From Chthonomonas calidirosea (lineage in GTDB: Bacteria > Armatimonadota > Chthonomonadetes > Chthonomonadales > CAJBBX01), in assembly GCA_020722705.1 (NCBI GenBank), contig DYKI01000022.1, positions 5,679-41,697 of the forward strand: a stretch of DNA of 36,019 bases, in the 5' to 3' direction. The position numbers and the translations under genes were made by a program. This document shows, piece after piece, positions 24,123 through 32,499 of this stretch (position 1 is its first letter; every line of letters begins with the position of its first letter). The notes below the pieces were generated by a model that worked only from the letters and a program-made list of their open reading frames with translations, had not been told where the DNA came from and did not search any database.

Positions 24123-24562
24123 AGGACCGGCGGCTATTGGTGGACGCCAATGTCAGCAGTGGCGTTTTCGGTGAGGATCCCGACTTCAGCCCGGTGCGAG
24201 ACGTCCTCTTTCTGGGTAAACCCAAGCCTTGGTCGCTGGCGCACGGCGGCAAGCTGACAGACGAACTGCGCGCCGTTGATAGGGTCCGACGCGCTCTGGT
24301 GACCCTGGAACAGGCAGGACGTACGAAGCAAGTACCTGGCGCAGACGTCGAGGCGGAAACACAGAGGCTCCTTCAGACGGGACTGTGCCAGTCCAATGAC
24401 GTGCATGTTATCGCCGTCGCCCGGCGCAGTGATGCCCGGCTGCTGTGTTCGCATGATCAAGCCCTGATCGAGGACTTCGGCAATCCGGCACTTGTCAACA
24501 ACCCACGCGGCAAGGTGTATAAGAACAAGGGCCATGCCCGCCTCTTGCGCGGCGATTGGTAG
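24119..24562 (+). CDS. PIN-like nuclease, predicted effector
   Basis: A 147-residue protein with the layout of a PIN-domain ribonuclease. LLVDAN holds the first acidic residue (Asp9), DEL the Glu49, SNDVHVIAVAR the Asp94, and LLCSHDQAL the Asp113, matching the D-E-D-D metal site of PIN nucleases. The C-terminus has a basic GKVYKNKGHARLL tail that could touch RNA. Its ATG overlaps the ATPase stop (24119-24122), so the two proteins are made together in fixed ratio. It lacks an antitoxin-sized neighbour; the only partner is the ATPase. The likely job is an RNA-cutting effector controlled by the ATPase. The PIN call rests on motif spacing and no structure comparison was possible. Confidence 0.72.
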   Translation: MKDRRLLVDANVSSGVFGEDPDFSPVRDVLFLGKPKPWSLAHGGKLTDELRAVDRVRRALVTLEQAGRTKQVPGADVEAETQRLLQTGLCQSNDVHVIAVARRSDARLLCSHDQALIEDFGNPALVNNPRGKVYKNKGHARLLRGDW

Positions 24563-24592
24563 CCGGTCGAGACCAACAGGAAATCCCCTCCT

Positions 24593-25747
24593 ATGAAACT
24601 TCACGAATACCAGGCGAAAGAGCTGCTGGCCAAGCTGGGCGTTCCCGTCCCGCGTAGCGGTGGGGCGGTGGATGATCCGTGCCATGCCTTCGAGGCGGCG
24701 CTGAGCCTTGGCGGCAAGGCCGTCCTGAAGGCACAGGTGCACACCGGAGGCAGAGGCAAGGCCGGCGGCATCAGACTGGTCGCCAGTCCGGAAGAGGCCG
24801 AGAAGACCGCCGCCGCTATGCTCGGCATGGTTCTCCGAACGCACCAAGCGCCTCAGGGCCTCCGGGTTGACCGCTTGCTCGTCGAGGAGCCGATCTCGGT
24901 TGAATCGGAGCTGTACGTTGCCTTCGTTCCTGACCGCTCATCGCAGAAGCACATTCTCATCCTCAGTCCAATGGGCGGCATGGACATAGAAACCGTCGCC
25001 GAAGAACACCCCGAGGCTGTGGCGCGAGAGGCGATTGAGCCGGGGCTCGGCCTCAGGCCGTTCCAGATCCGGCGCGCATGCTACCGGAGCGGCGTACCCC
25101 GTGAGCTGGTCGGCGCCCTTGCGCAGGCTGTTCAGCGGCTCTACGACGCCTACATTGCCCTCGACGCCGATCTGCTCGAAATCAACCCGCTGGCGGTGGT
25201 GAGCGGAAGTTCGCTGGTCGCAGCCGATACGAAGCTGACCATAGACGACAATGCGCTGTATCGCCACCCGGAGCTTGCGTCTTACCGAACCGCAGCAGCC
25301 GAGGACCCCATCGAGGCCGAAGCGCAGCGCCGCGGCATTCAGTATGTGCGCCTCGACGGTCACATTGGCGTCATGGGCAATGGCGCAGGGCTCGTCATGG
25401 CCACTCTTGATGAGGTTGCCAGAGCCGGTGGGCGCGCAGCCAACTTCCTGGACGTCGGCGGAGGGGCCAAGGCAGAGGTCGTGCGGAGCTGCCTCCAACT
25501 CGTCATGATGAACAACGCCGTCCGCGGCGTTCTGATCAACATCTTCGGCGGCATCACCCGGTGCGATGAGGTTGCCAGGGGTGTACTCGAAGCCATTTCG
25601 GGGATGAGTCTGTCTACGCCGATCGTTGTGCGCCTTGCCGGCACTCGAGCCGCGGACGGCGCCCGCATCCTGGCGGACTCGCCGTTGATCCCGGCTTCCA
25701 CGATGCAGGAGGCTGCGGCGCGCATCGTTGCGCTGGCCGCGCAGTGA
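24593..25747 (+). CDS. sucC: Succinate-CoA ligase, ADP-forming, beta subunit
   Basis: A 384-residue ATP-grasp subunit of succinyl-CoA synthetase, which links succinyl-CoA cleavage to ADP or GDP phosphorylation in the citric acid cycle. Hallmarks: N-terminal MKLHEYQAKELLAKLGVPVP, nucleotide-binding VHTGGRGKAGGI, EINPLAV with the Mg-binding residues, and the C-terminal NFLDVGGGA and INIFGGITRCDEVA. The length is typical. A CAGGAAA site lies about 8 bases before ATG 24593. The alpha-subunit gene sucD, which normally follows directly, is not here; hslU follows instead, so sucD must be elsewhere. The PIN gene ends 30 bases upstream. Confidence 0.96.
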   Translation: MKLHEYQAKELLAKLGVPVPRSGGAVDDPCHAFEAALSLGGKAVLKAQVHTGGRGKAGGIRLVASPEEAEKTAAAMLGMVLRTHQAPQGLRVDRLLVEEPISVESELYVAFVPDRSSQKHILILSPMGGMDIETVAEEHPEAVAREAIEPGLGLRPFQIRRACYRSGVPRELVGALAQAVQRLYDAYIALDADLLEINPLAVVSGSSLVAADTKLTIDDNALYRHPELASYRTAAAEDPIEAEAQRRGIQYVRLDGHIGVMGNGAGLVMATLDEVARAGGRAANFLDVGGGAKAEVVRSCLQLVMMNNAVRGVLINIFGGITRCDEVARGVLEAISGMSLSTPIVVRLAGTRAADGARILADSPLIPASTMQEAAARIVALAAQ

Positions 25748-25822
25748 TCGGGCTGCGCCGCTCACCCTATCCGCTCCCGCGGCGGAGAACGCATCGGGCG
25801 GCTCGCATGATCGAGGAGAGTC

Positions 25823-27301
25823 ATGGACGGATCTGAAAGCAAGAAGCGAATGGACGAGCTGACGCCGCGACGCATTGTCGAGGAACTCGACAAGTACATC
25901 GTCGGACAGGACCAGGCGAAGCGCGCTGTTGCCATAGCGCTGCGCAACCGCTACCGGCGGCGGCTTCTGCCCGACGACCTGCGCGACGAGGTCATTCCGA
26001 AGAACATCCTCATGATCGGCCCGACGGGCGTCGGCAAGACCGAGATCGCGCGCCGGCTCGCGGCACTCACCTCTGCCCCCTTCATCAAGGTCGAAGCCAC
26101 AAAGTTCACGGAGGTCGGCTACGTGGGACGCGACGTCGATTCGATGGTTCGCGACCTCGCCCAGACGGCGTTCCGCATGGTCGAGGCCGAGAAAATCGCC
26201 GAGATCGAAGACGAAGCGCGTGAGCGGGCCATAGACCGCATTGTGGATATCCTTCAGCCTCCGCCACGCAAGAAGCGGCGCAACCAGGATACCCAATCCC
26301 ATTCAGATGCGCTCCGTCAGGCCCTGGGCTCCATCTTTGGGGGCGCAACCCAACCCTCTCCGCCCCCACCCCCGCCACAGGACGGAACCGCTGAGGACGA
26401 CAGCAAGCTTGAGGAGCGTCATCAGCGCATTCGAGCAAGACTGCGCGAACAGGTGAGCTCGGGTCTGAAGGACGACGAGAAGATCCAGATCGAAGTCGAG
26501 CAATCTCGATCGCCGTTGATGCAGGTCTTTTCGCCGCAGGGCATGGAAGAGATGGCGATGGACCTGCAGAATACGCTCGGTTCGATGGTCCATGGCCGGA
26601 AGAAAGAGCGCACCGTCACCATCAAGGAAGCCCGCGAAATCCTCCAACAGGAAGAGGCGCGCGCCATGATTGACCATGATGCCGTGGTCCGCGAAGCCGT
26701 CGAGCGCGCCGAACAGGACGGCATCATCTTCATTGACGAGATGGACAAGATCGCGGGCCGCTTGGGCGGGTCCGGCCCGGACGTATCGCGCGAAGGAGTG
26801 CAGCGTGACCTCCTTCCGATCATCGAAGGCTCAACGGTCGCGACCAAATACGGACCCGTCAAGACGGATCACGTGCTGTTCATCGGGGCCGGCGCCTTCA
26901 GCGTGTCCAAGCCCTCCGATATGATCCCGGAGCTGCAAGGACGGCTGCCCATACGTGTCGAGTTGGAAACGCTCACCGAGAGCGACTTCAAGCGCATCCT
27001 CACGGAGCCCAAGAACGCACTTATCCGGCAGTACACGGAGCTTCTGGCAACGGAGGGCATCACCCTCGAGTTCACCGATGAAGCCATCGCCGAGCTGTCC
27101 CGGTTGGCAGCAGAGGTCAATGAGCGCAGCGAAAACATCGGCGCACGCCGGCTGCACACCGTCCTCGAACGCATGCTGGAGCAGGTATCGTTCGACGCCC
27201 CCGATCTCGAAGACAAGACATTCACGGTCACGCCCGAATACGTACGGGAGCGCCTGCAGGATATCGCCAGCGATATGGACCTGAGCCGCTACATCCTCTA
27301 G
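25823..27301 (+). CDS. hslU: HslU, ATPase subunit of the HslUV protease
   Basis: A 492-residue AAA+ unfoldase that feeds proteins to the HslV peptidase. Motifs: Walker A GPTGVGKT (66-73), the pore loop region [13 protein letters not shown], Walker [11 protein letters not shown], sensor and C-terminal arm ending in RYIL, the tail that inserts into HslV. The intermediate domain carries a Pro-rich insert, making the protein longer than the usual 440-460 residues. A GAGGAGAG site just before ATG 25823 supports this start; ATG 25850 is closer to the family's usual first residue. hslV, usually directly upstream, is absent from the window. The stop shares the CTAG tetranucleotide with the convergent gene. 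Confidence 0.96.
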   Translation: MDGSESKKRMDELTPRRIVEELDKYIVGQDQAKRAVAIALRNRYRRRLLPDDLRDEVIPKNILMIGPTGVGKTEIARRLAALTSAPFIKVEATKFTEVGYVGRDVDSMVRDLAQTAFRMVEAEKIAEIEDEARERAIDRIVDILQPPPRKKRRNQDTQSHSDALRQALGSIFGGATQPSPPPPPPQDGTAEDDSKLEERHQRIRARLREQVSSGLKDDEKIQIEVEQSRSPLMQVFSPQGMEEMAMDLQNTLGSMVHGRKKERTVTIKEAREILQQEEARAMIDHDAVVREAVERAEQDGIIFIDEMDKIAGRLGGSGPDVSREGVQRDLLPIIEGSTVATKYGPVKTDHVLFIGAGAFSVSKPSDMIPELQGRLPIRVELETLTESDFKRILTEPKNALIRQYTELLATEGITLEFTDEAIAELSRLAAEVNERSENIGARRLHTVLERMLEQVSFDAPDLEDKTFTVTPEYVRERLQDIASDMDLSRYIL

Positions 27302-28743
27302 CCGTGACGGTCGGCGCTCCCCATGATGGCGGGATCTCGATCGGCGGCCTCCACGATCCGGGTGATCTCGTGGTCAACGCTCTCGTCGAGCGGCGCGACC
27401 ATGTGCGATGCCGCGATCTGGCGTGCGCGTTCCTGGCACACCTGCTCCAAGCTCCATGATCCTGCCTCGCGCCACGGCTCATAGAACATTCGGTCCATGA
27501 CCTCCGGGAACCACAGCTCCCGCCGGAAGTTCCGCACGGTGTGGAAGCGATCGAGGAAGGAGCCGCCAGGGCCGACCTCGGCCACTTCATCCAGGCCAAT
27601 GGTTCGATCGCTGATCTCGACATCACGAAGCACACTCTCGACATACCGCACCGCTTCGTGCTGCATCACCAGCATGTCGAGCGACGACGCTTGATCAACG
27701 CCCGAGATGCCCAGATGGCCGAAAACGTCGGCGCCCGCAGCGGCCCCGAGCATGAGCGTGATGCCCACCTCGAGGCCGGCCTGAGCATCGGGGCGTTTGG
27801 CATCGGTCAGGCCGACGTTGATGTAGACCGGCAGGCCGAGCCGCTTGCCCATCTCCGTCATGCCCACCCCGAACAGCGCCTGCTCCGGACCCGAGAAGAT
27901 CATCTGCGTCGTACACATGTCGAGCGCATGGCAGATGCCACCATAGCAGACGGGCGTGCCGGGCGCAATCGCCTGAACGACACAGATGCCGGCGAGAATC
28001 TCGGCATGCTCCTGCACCATGGTTCCGGCGATCGTACAGGGAGCCGAAACTCCCATCTGCGCCATGGGGCCGACGGCAATCGGCATGCGCAGCCGTGCCG
28101 TCTCGTAGAGCAAGTCAACTCCATCGTGCGGGAAGCGGAGCGGGCTGATGGGCTCAAGCAAGTGGTACGTGTATGGCCGCTCGATGGCCTCCGTATCGCT
28201 CCCGCGCAGCGCGATGAGCATGTCGCAGACATATCGCGCCGATGCACGGTCGCTGAACCAGAAGAGGACGGGCTTCGTCGTGTTGCGCATGAGCTCCGCC
28301 AGCACGTGGATGCAGCGCGCGCTCGGCGGAAGCTCCTGCGGATCGGCCATAGCTCCCACAATGGTGATGCCCGGCAGTGCGTCGCCAAGTCGTGCCGCCG
28401 CCCCCACATCGTCCAGCCGACAGTAGCGACGCGGCCCGCCCGGTTCTTCGACCCAGAGCGCCTCTCCCGCAATCGAGTTGTAGTTGCGCTTCCCCATGCC
28501 GAACTCGGCTAACCGGGCTTCATCGCGACCGTGAAGCGTGAACGTCTTCCCCGCCATCGCGAGGCACCGATCCGCCAGTTCGGTCGAGAGCCTGACCCGC
28601 GAACCATCGGTCCTCGCGCCGAGATCGGCCAGCCGTCCTCGCGTCTCCTCGTGAGGCAGGTCGAACCCCACCTGCTCCAGCGTGATGAGCGCCGCATGAT
28701 GCATGCGGTCCAGATCGGCCGCGCCGAAAAGCGATACTCTCAT
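27298..28743 (-). CDS. MttB-family corrinoid methyltransferase, non-pyrrolysine
   Basis: A 481-residue member of the trimethylamine methyltransferase (MttB) superfamily, which transfers a methyl group from a quaternary or tertiary amine to a corrinoid protein. It matches over its full length ([47 protein letters not shown]). There is no in-frame amber codon, so it lacks pyrrolysine and belongs with the MtgB-type enzymes for glycine betaine and similar compounds; the true substrate is unknown. No corrinoid protein or activase lies nearby. ATG 28743 has a GGGAGAGGAA site upstream. It is read away from the Gfo/Idh/MocA gene, with a shared 176-base upstream region, and its end touches hslU. Confidence 0.88.
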   Translation of the reverse strand: MRVSLFGAADLDRMHHAALITLEQVGFDLPHEETRGRLADLGARTDGSRVRLSTELADRCLAMAGKTFTLHGRDEARLAEFGMGKRNYNSIAGEALWVEEPGGPRRYCRLDDVGAAARLGDALPGITIVGAMADPQELPPSARCIHVLAELMRNTTKPVLFWFSDRASARYVCDMLIALRGSDTEAIERPYTYHLLEPISPLRFPHDGVDLLYETARLRMPIAVGPMAQMGVSAPCTIAGTMVQEHAEILAGICVVQAIAPGTPVCYGGICHALDMCTTQMIFSGPEQALFGVGMTEMGKRLGLPVYINVGLTDAKRPDAQAGLEVGITLMLGAAAGADVFGHLGISGVDQASSLDMLVMQHEAVRYVESVLRDVEISDRTIGLDEVAEVGPGGSFLDRFHTVRNFRRELWFPEVMDRMFYEPWREAGSWSLEQVCQERARQIAASHMVAPLDESVDHEITRIVEAADRDPAIMGSADRHG

Positions 28744-28782
28744 TGCCGAGCGTTTCCTCTCCCTGAAGCAGAAAGCATACCC

Positions 28783-28811
28783 ATCATACTCCGTGTGCGC
28801 CTGGCGACCAA
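28783..28811 (-). promoter_or_regulatory. Candidate promoter of the MttB-family gene
   Basis: On the minus strand TTGGTC (plus-strand 28806-28811) and TATGAT (28783-28788) are 17 bases apart. The -10 box is good and the -35 box only half matches. The plus-strand side has a TATATT at 28884-28889 that might serve the Gfo/Idh/MocA gene, without a -35 partner. Confidence 0.5.
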
Positions 28812-28919
28812 ACAGCGGTCACAAACGGAGCACGGGCGATAGCGATCTTCTCATGGAGCACCCCGACAGAGCAGGACAGGCGGTATATTGACTGCAGAGC
28901 TCGTCTACAGGAGAACGCC

Positions 28920-30227
28920 ATGTCCGCCAAGCTGTCCCGCCGTGACTTCATCAAGACTTCGGGGGCCGCATTTGCCATACCGGCCATCGTGCCCGCGTCG
29001 GTCCTGGGCCGCCAGGACACGCCGCCGTCGGAGAGGATCACCGTAGGCGTCATCGGCGTGGGCTATCAAGCGAGAGGCCACCTCAACATGCTGATCCGGC
29101 ACCCCGACACCAAGGTGCTGGCCGTCTGCGAGGTGGACCAGAAGCGCCGCGAACACGCCAAGCACATGGTGGAGGAATGGTACTCCGACGACAAGGAGTA
29201 CAAGGGGTGTGGAGCGTACACGGACTTTCGAGAGCTCGTGGCCCGCGACGACATTGACGCCGTCCTCATCGGCACACCCGATCACTGGCACACCATCCCT
29301 TCGGTGGAGGCCATGAAACATGGCAAGGACGTGTACTGCGAGAAGCCGCTGACGCTCACCATTGCCGAGGCCAAGACACTCATTGACGTTACGCGCCGCC
29401 GCAGCCGGGTTTTCCAGGTGGGCAGCCAGCAGCGCTCCGCTCGCGAGTTCAGGATCGCATGCGAGGCCGTGCGCAATGGCCGGATCGGCAAGATCAAGCA
29501 GGTATATGTTGCGGTCGGCGGTCCCAGCCGCCCATGCGACCTTGGCGCAGAGGAGATGGAGCCCGGGCTCGACTGGGACATGTGGCTTGGACCGGCTCCC
29601 ATGCGCCCCTACAACTCGGTGCTCAGCCCCCGCGGCATCCACAACCACTTCCCCGACTGGCGCAGCTTCAAGGAGTATTCCGGCGGCGGCATGACCGACT
29701 GGGGAGCCCATCACTTCGACATCGCCCAGTGGGGTCTCGGCATGGACGAGTCGGGACCTGTGGAGATCATCCCGCCAGACGACCCGAAGCGGGGCCAAGG
29801 CGTTCGGTTCATCTACGCCAACGGCGTGGAAGTCATCCACGGTGGGTGGACCAACCCAGAGGGCAAGGGCATGGGAGGCGTCAACTTCGTCGGGGAGAGC
29901 GGCTCAGTGCATGTGGATCGGGGCCAACTGCAGAGCTGGCCCGAGTCCGTCGTCAAGGAGCCCCTGGGCGCATCGGAAAAGCCGCTCTACAAGTCCCCTG
30001 GCCACCACCAGGACTGGTTCAACTGCATTCGCAATCGCAAGCGGCCCATCTGCGACGTTGAGATCGGCGCGCGGTCGGTCACCGTCTGCCATCTCGGCAA
30101 CCTGGCCTACTGGAATGGCCGCAAGCTCAAGTGGGACCCGAAGCGTTGGCGGTTCGTCGGCGACCGCGAAGCCGACACCTGGCGCGACCGCGAACGGCGC
30201 AGCCCCTGGAACAAGTGGCGAGCGTAA
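28920..30227 (+). CDS. Tat-exported Gfo/Idh/MocA family oxidoreductase
   Basis: A 435-residue NAD(P)-dependent oxidoreductase. The N-terminus has a twin-arginine signal (LSRRDFIKTSGAAFAIPA), so the protein is folded before export and acts outside the cytoplasm or at the envelope. The Rossmann motif GVIGVGYQARGH follows at about residues 43-54, then the cofactor loop DHWHTIPSVEAMKHGKDVYC and the family signature EKPLT. The C-terminal part has WGAHHFDIAQWGLGMD. Such exported members act on sugars or cyclitols, but the substrate is unknown here. An AGGAGA site precedes ATG 28920. It is divergent from the MttB-family gene and ends 40 bases from argB, which converges on it. Confidence 0.93.
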   Translation: MSAKLSRRDFIKTSGAAFAIPAIVPASVLGRQDTPPSERITVGVIGVGYQARGHLNMLIRHPDTKVLAVCEVDQKRREHAKHMVEEWYSDDKEYKGCGAYTDFRELVARDDIDAVLIGTPDHWHTIPSVEAMKHGKDVYCEKPLTLTIAEAKTLIDVTRRRSRVFQVGSQQRSAREFRIACEAVRNGRIGKIKQVYVAVGGPSRPCDLGAEEMEPGLDWDMWLGPAPMRPYNSVLSPRGIHNHFPDWRSFKEYSGGGMTDWGAHHFDIAQWGLGMDESGPVEIIPPDDPKRGQGVRFIYANGVEVIHGGWTNPEGKGMGGVNFVGESGSVHVDRGQLQSWPESVVKEPLGASEKPLYKSPGHHQDWFNCIRNRKRPICDVEIGARSVTVCHLGNLAYWNGRKLKWDPKRWRFVGDREADTWRDRERRSPWNKWRA

Positions 30228-30267
30228 CAACCTCGGAGCCGTTGGTGACGGTGCGCCTGCCGGTCCT

Positions 30268-31149
30268 CTACCGCCGGATCATGGTGCCGATGCCGGTGTC
30301 GGTGAACACCTCGATGAGCAGGGCGTGGGGCACACGTCCGTCAATGAGATGGGCTCTTTCGACGTGTCCTTCGATGGCCGTGATGCACGCTTCGAGTTTC
30401 GGGATCATCCCCTTGTCGGCGGCTCGTGAGGCGAGCATGGCGCGGGCCTGGCCGATGTCCATCTCGGAGATCAGCGTCGCCGGGTCATCGGGATTGGCTC
30501 GGACCCCCTCCACATCCGTCAGGACGATGAGTTTGGCAGCCCCGACGGCGACGGCGATGGATCCCGCGGCGTGGTCGGCGTTGACGTTGTAGGAATGCCC
30601 GTCCTCGCCCACCGCCACCGAGCAGATCACCGGCACGTAACCGTTCTGCGCAAGGAGCCGAAGCACCTCGGCATTGACCGCGACCACATCGCCCACAAAC
30701 CCGAGATCGCCGTGGGGCGAGACCATCTTGCGCGCCACGAGAAGGTCGGCATCCTTGCCGCTCAGTCCGATGGCGCGGGCGCCCTGGCGGTTCAGCATGG
30801 CCACGATGCTCTTGTTCGTCTTGCCCGCAAGGGCCATCTCGACGATCTCCATCGTGGCCTCATCGGTGACCCGCAGTCCCCCAACGAAGCGGGGCTCGTG
30901 CCCGAGGCGCTTCATCAAGCCGCTGATCTCAGGTCCGCCGCCGTGCACCAGGATGGGTCGAATCCCAACATAGTGGAGCAAGGCGATATCCTGCATGACC
31001 TGAGCCTTGAGCCCGTCATCGGTCATGGCGTTGCCGCCGTACTTGATCACGATCGTCTTGCCGTAGAACGACCGCAGATAGGGCAAAGCCTCCACCAGTA
31101 CGGCCGCGCGGGCAGATGGATTTCCCTGATCGGTCACATGTTTGGGCAT
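30268..31149 (-). CDS. argB: Acetylglutamate kinase
   Basis: A 293-residue amino-acid kinase that phosphorylates N-acetylglutamate in the second step of arginine synthesis. Hallmarks: KYGGNAM near residue 37, LVHGGGPEI, the ligand segment VGGLRVTD, GLSGKDADL, and NVNADHAAGSIA; the C-terminal GMIPKLEACITAIEGHVERAHLIDGRVPHALLIEVFT is complete. An AGGAGG site precedes ATG 31149. It lies 15 bases after the GH4 gene and is the last gene of an operon otherwise made of glycosidases. No other arginine gene is nearby, which is unusual. Confidence 0.97.
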   Translation of the reverse strand: MPKHVTDQGNPSARAAVLVEALPYLRSFYGKTIVIKYGGNAMTDDGLKAQVMQDIALLHYVGIRPILVHGGGPEISGLMKRLGHEPRFVGGLRVTDEATMEIVEMALAGKTNKSIVAMLNRQGARAIGLSGKDADLLVARKMVSPHGDLGFVGDVVAVNAEVLRLLAQNGYVPVICSVAVGEDGHSYNVNADHAAGSIAVAVGAAKLIVLTDVEGVRANPDDPATLISEMDIGQARAMLASRAADKGMIPKLEACITAIEGHVERAHLIDGRVPHALLIEVFTDTGIGTMIRR

Positions 31150-31164
31150 TCGGCTACCTCCTGA

Positions 31165-32496
31165 TCATAACGGCAGGATGTCCGCCTGGAGCCGGAGCAT
31201 CTCGTTCATCATAGCGACGGCGTTGCGATAGCTGTTGACGGTCGGTTCCAGCAAGAGCGCCTGCAGCAGCTTCTCGCGCGAGCGGTCCATGAACGCTTCC
31301 ACCAGCAGCTTGTTGATGGAACCCTGGGTACGCAGCATGGCCGCAATGGCCTCGGGCAAAGGTTCCATACGCTGAGCCCGCACGCCATCACGGTCGGCCA
31401 TCGCCGGCACCTCAACGACCATGTCATCCGGAAGGTTGGGTATGGCGCCCGCGTTTGGCATGTTGACCGCCTCCAGCAGACGCCTGCGTCCGCAGCCAAC
31501 CGCCTCCATGATCGGCACGGCCAACTCACCCGACGGCTCCAGCGGCGCATCATCGGGCCGGTACGGCTCGGGAGCGGCTTTCCTCCAGGGCCGCGTGGTC
31601 TTGTCGCCGCTCAGGGAGTAGACGAACTCCGGGATATGGCCTGTCTCCCACGGATGCCCATCTGCAGGGTCGTAGTGGAACTGCATCTCACTGGCCACAT
31701 ACTCATCGGCCCAGCCGATGTACTCGCCGTAGTGATTGGCGCCGGGCGACGGCCAGAGGCCAAAGCGGCGGAACAGAATGCGCGCGAGGCCGATCTCGTG
31801 CCAGTCGCTGAGCCAATCCCCTTCAGCCTCGGCCTCACGCAGCCGCGGGTAGAGGTCCTCGCCGCTTCGCCGATCGCGGATCGTCTGGAACCACGTGAAA
31901 TGGTTTATCCCGCACGCCGAGGCGTCGAGGTGTTCATGCGGAATGTCGAGCAGCTTCGCGATCTGATGCAGACCCATGAAGTAGCCATGGCACAGGCCAA
32001 GCGCTTTGATGGTGGTGCATCGGCTGACAGCCTCGCACAGCTTGTGTTCGGGGTTGGTGAAGCTCAGCAGCAAGGCGTCGGGGCACAGCCGCTCCATCGC
32101 GCGGGCGATCTCGACGGTCGGCCCCATGTTGCGCAAGGCGTGAAAGAGCGAACCGGGCCCCCCGTTTTCACCGAACACCTGGCGGAAGCCGTAATGACGC
32201 GGAATATGGAAATCCTGGGTCCAGTAGAGGAAACGGTCCACCTCGATGGCTTTCACCACGAAGGACGCACCATCCAGCGCCCTGTCGAGGTCGGTCGTCG
32301 CCTCGATCCTGCAGGACCTGTTGAGGCGCTCGGCCGTCCGCCGAGCGTAGCCGAGCGCTTCGTTCAGGCGATCCTCAAGTTTGTCCACCAGGAAAAGCTG
32401 CAGGCCGCCCTCGCTCAGAGCATCGCTCAACAGAATGTCGCGAACCGAGGACGGTCCGAAGGACCGGCTTCCCGCTCCGACGATGGCGATCTTCAC
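31165..32496 (-). CDS. Glycoside hydrolase family 4 enzyme
   Basis: A 443-residue GH4 enzyme, which uses NAD and a divalent metal to open glycosidic bonds by an oxidation-elimination route. Seen: Rossmann start KIAIVGAGSRSFGPSS, the FTNPEHKL loop, the metal-ligand Cys169 in GLCHG and His199 in GINHFTW. A GENGGPGSLFHALRN loop resembles members that act on unphosphorylated glucosides or galactosides rather than 6-phosphoglycosides; this needs testing. It starts at GTG 32496, 3 bases after the stop of the mannosidase, with an AGGA site inside that gene. Co-transcription with a GH38 mannosidase suggests glycan breakdown. Confidence 0.92.
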   Translation of the reverse strand: MKIAIVGAGSRSFGPSSVRDILLSDALSEGGLQLFLVDKLEDRLNEALGYARRTAERLNRSCRIEATTDLDRALDGASFVVKAIEVDRFLYWTQDFHIPRHYGFRQVFGENGGPGSLFHALRNMGPTVEIARAMERLCPDALLLSFTNPEHKLCEAVSRCTTIKALGLCHGYFMGLHQIAKLLDIPHEHLDASACGINHFTWFQTIRDRRSGEDLYPRLREAEAEGDWLSDWHEIGLARILFRRFGLWPSPGANHYGEYIGWADEYVASEMQFHYDPADGHPWETGHIPEFVYSLSGDKTTRPWRKAAPEPYRPDDAPLEPSGELAVPIMEAVGCGRRRLLEAVNMPNAGAIPNLPDDMVVEVPAMADRDGVRAQRMEPLPEAIAAMLRTQGSINKLLVEAFMDRSREKLLQALLLEPTVNSYRNAVAMMNEMLRLQADILPL

Positions 32497-32499
32497 GCG

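Noticed and set aside
22851-24562. Gabija or OLD-type system
   Set aside because: The ATPase ends soon after the His-loop and has no TOPRIM domain, and there is no UvrD-like helicase next to it.
24119-24562. Ordinary VapBC-type toxin-antitoxin pair
   Set aside because: There is no small DNA-binding antitoxin gene beside the PIN gene; its coupled partner is a 423-residue ATPase.
24938-26302. Long open frame (454 codons) on the minus strand opposite sucC and hslU
   Set aside because: It is antisense to two certain genes, has no known motif and no ribosome-binding site. Long antisense frames are expected in GC-rich DNA.
27298-28743. Pyrrolysine in the MttB-family protein
   Set aside because: The frame is open over full length with no internal amber codon.
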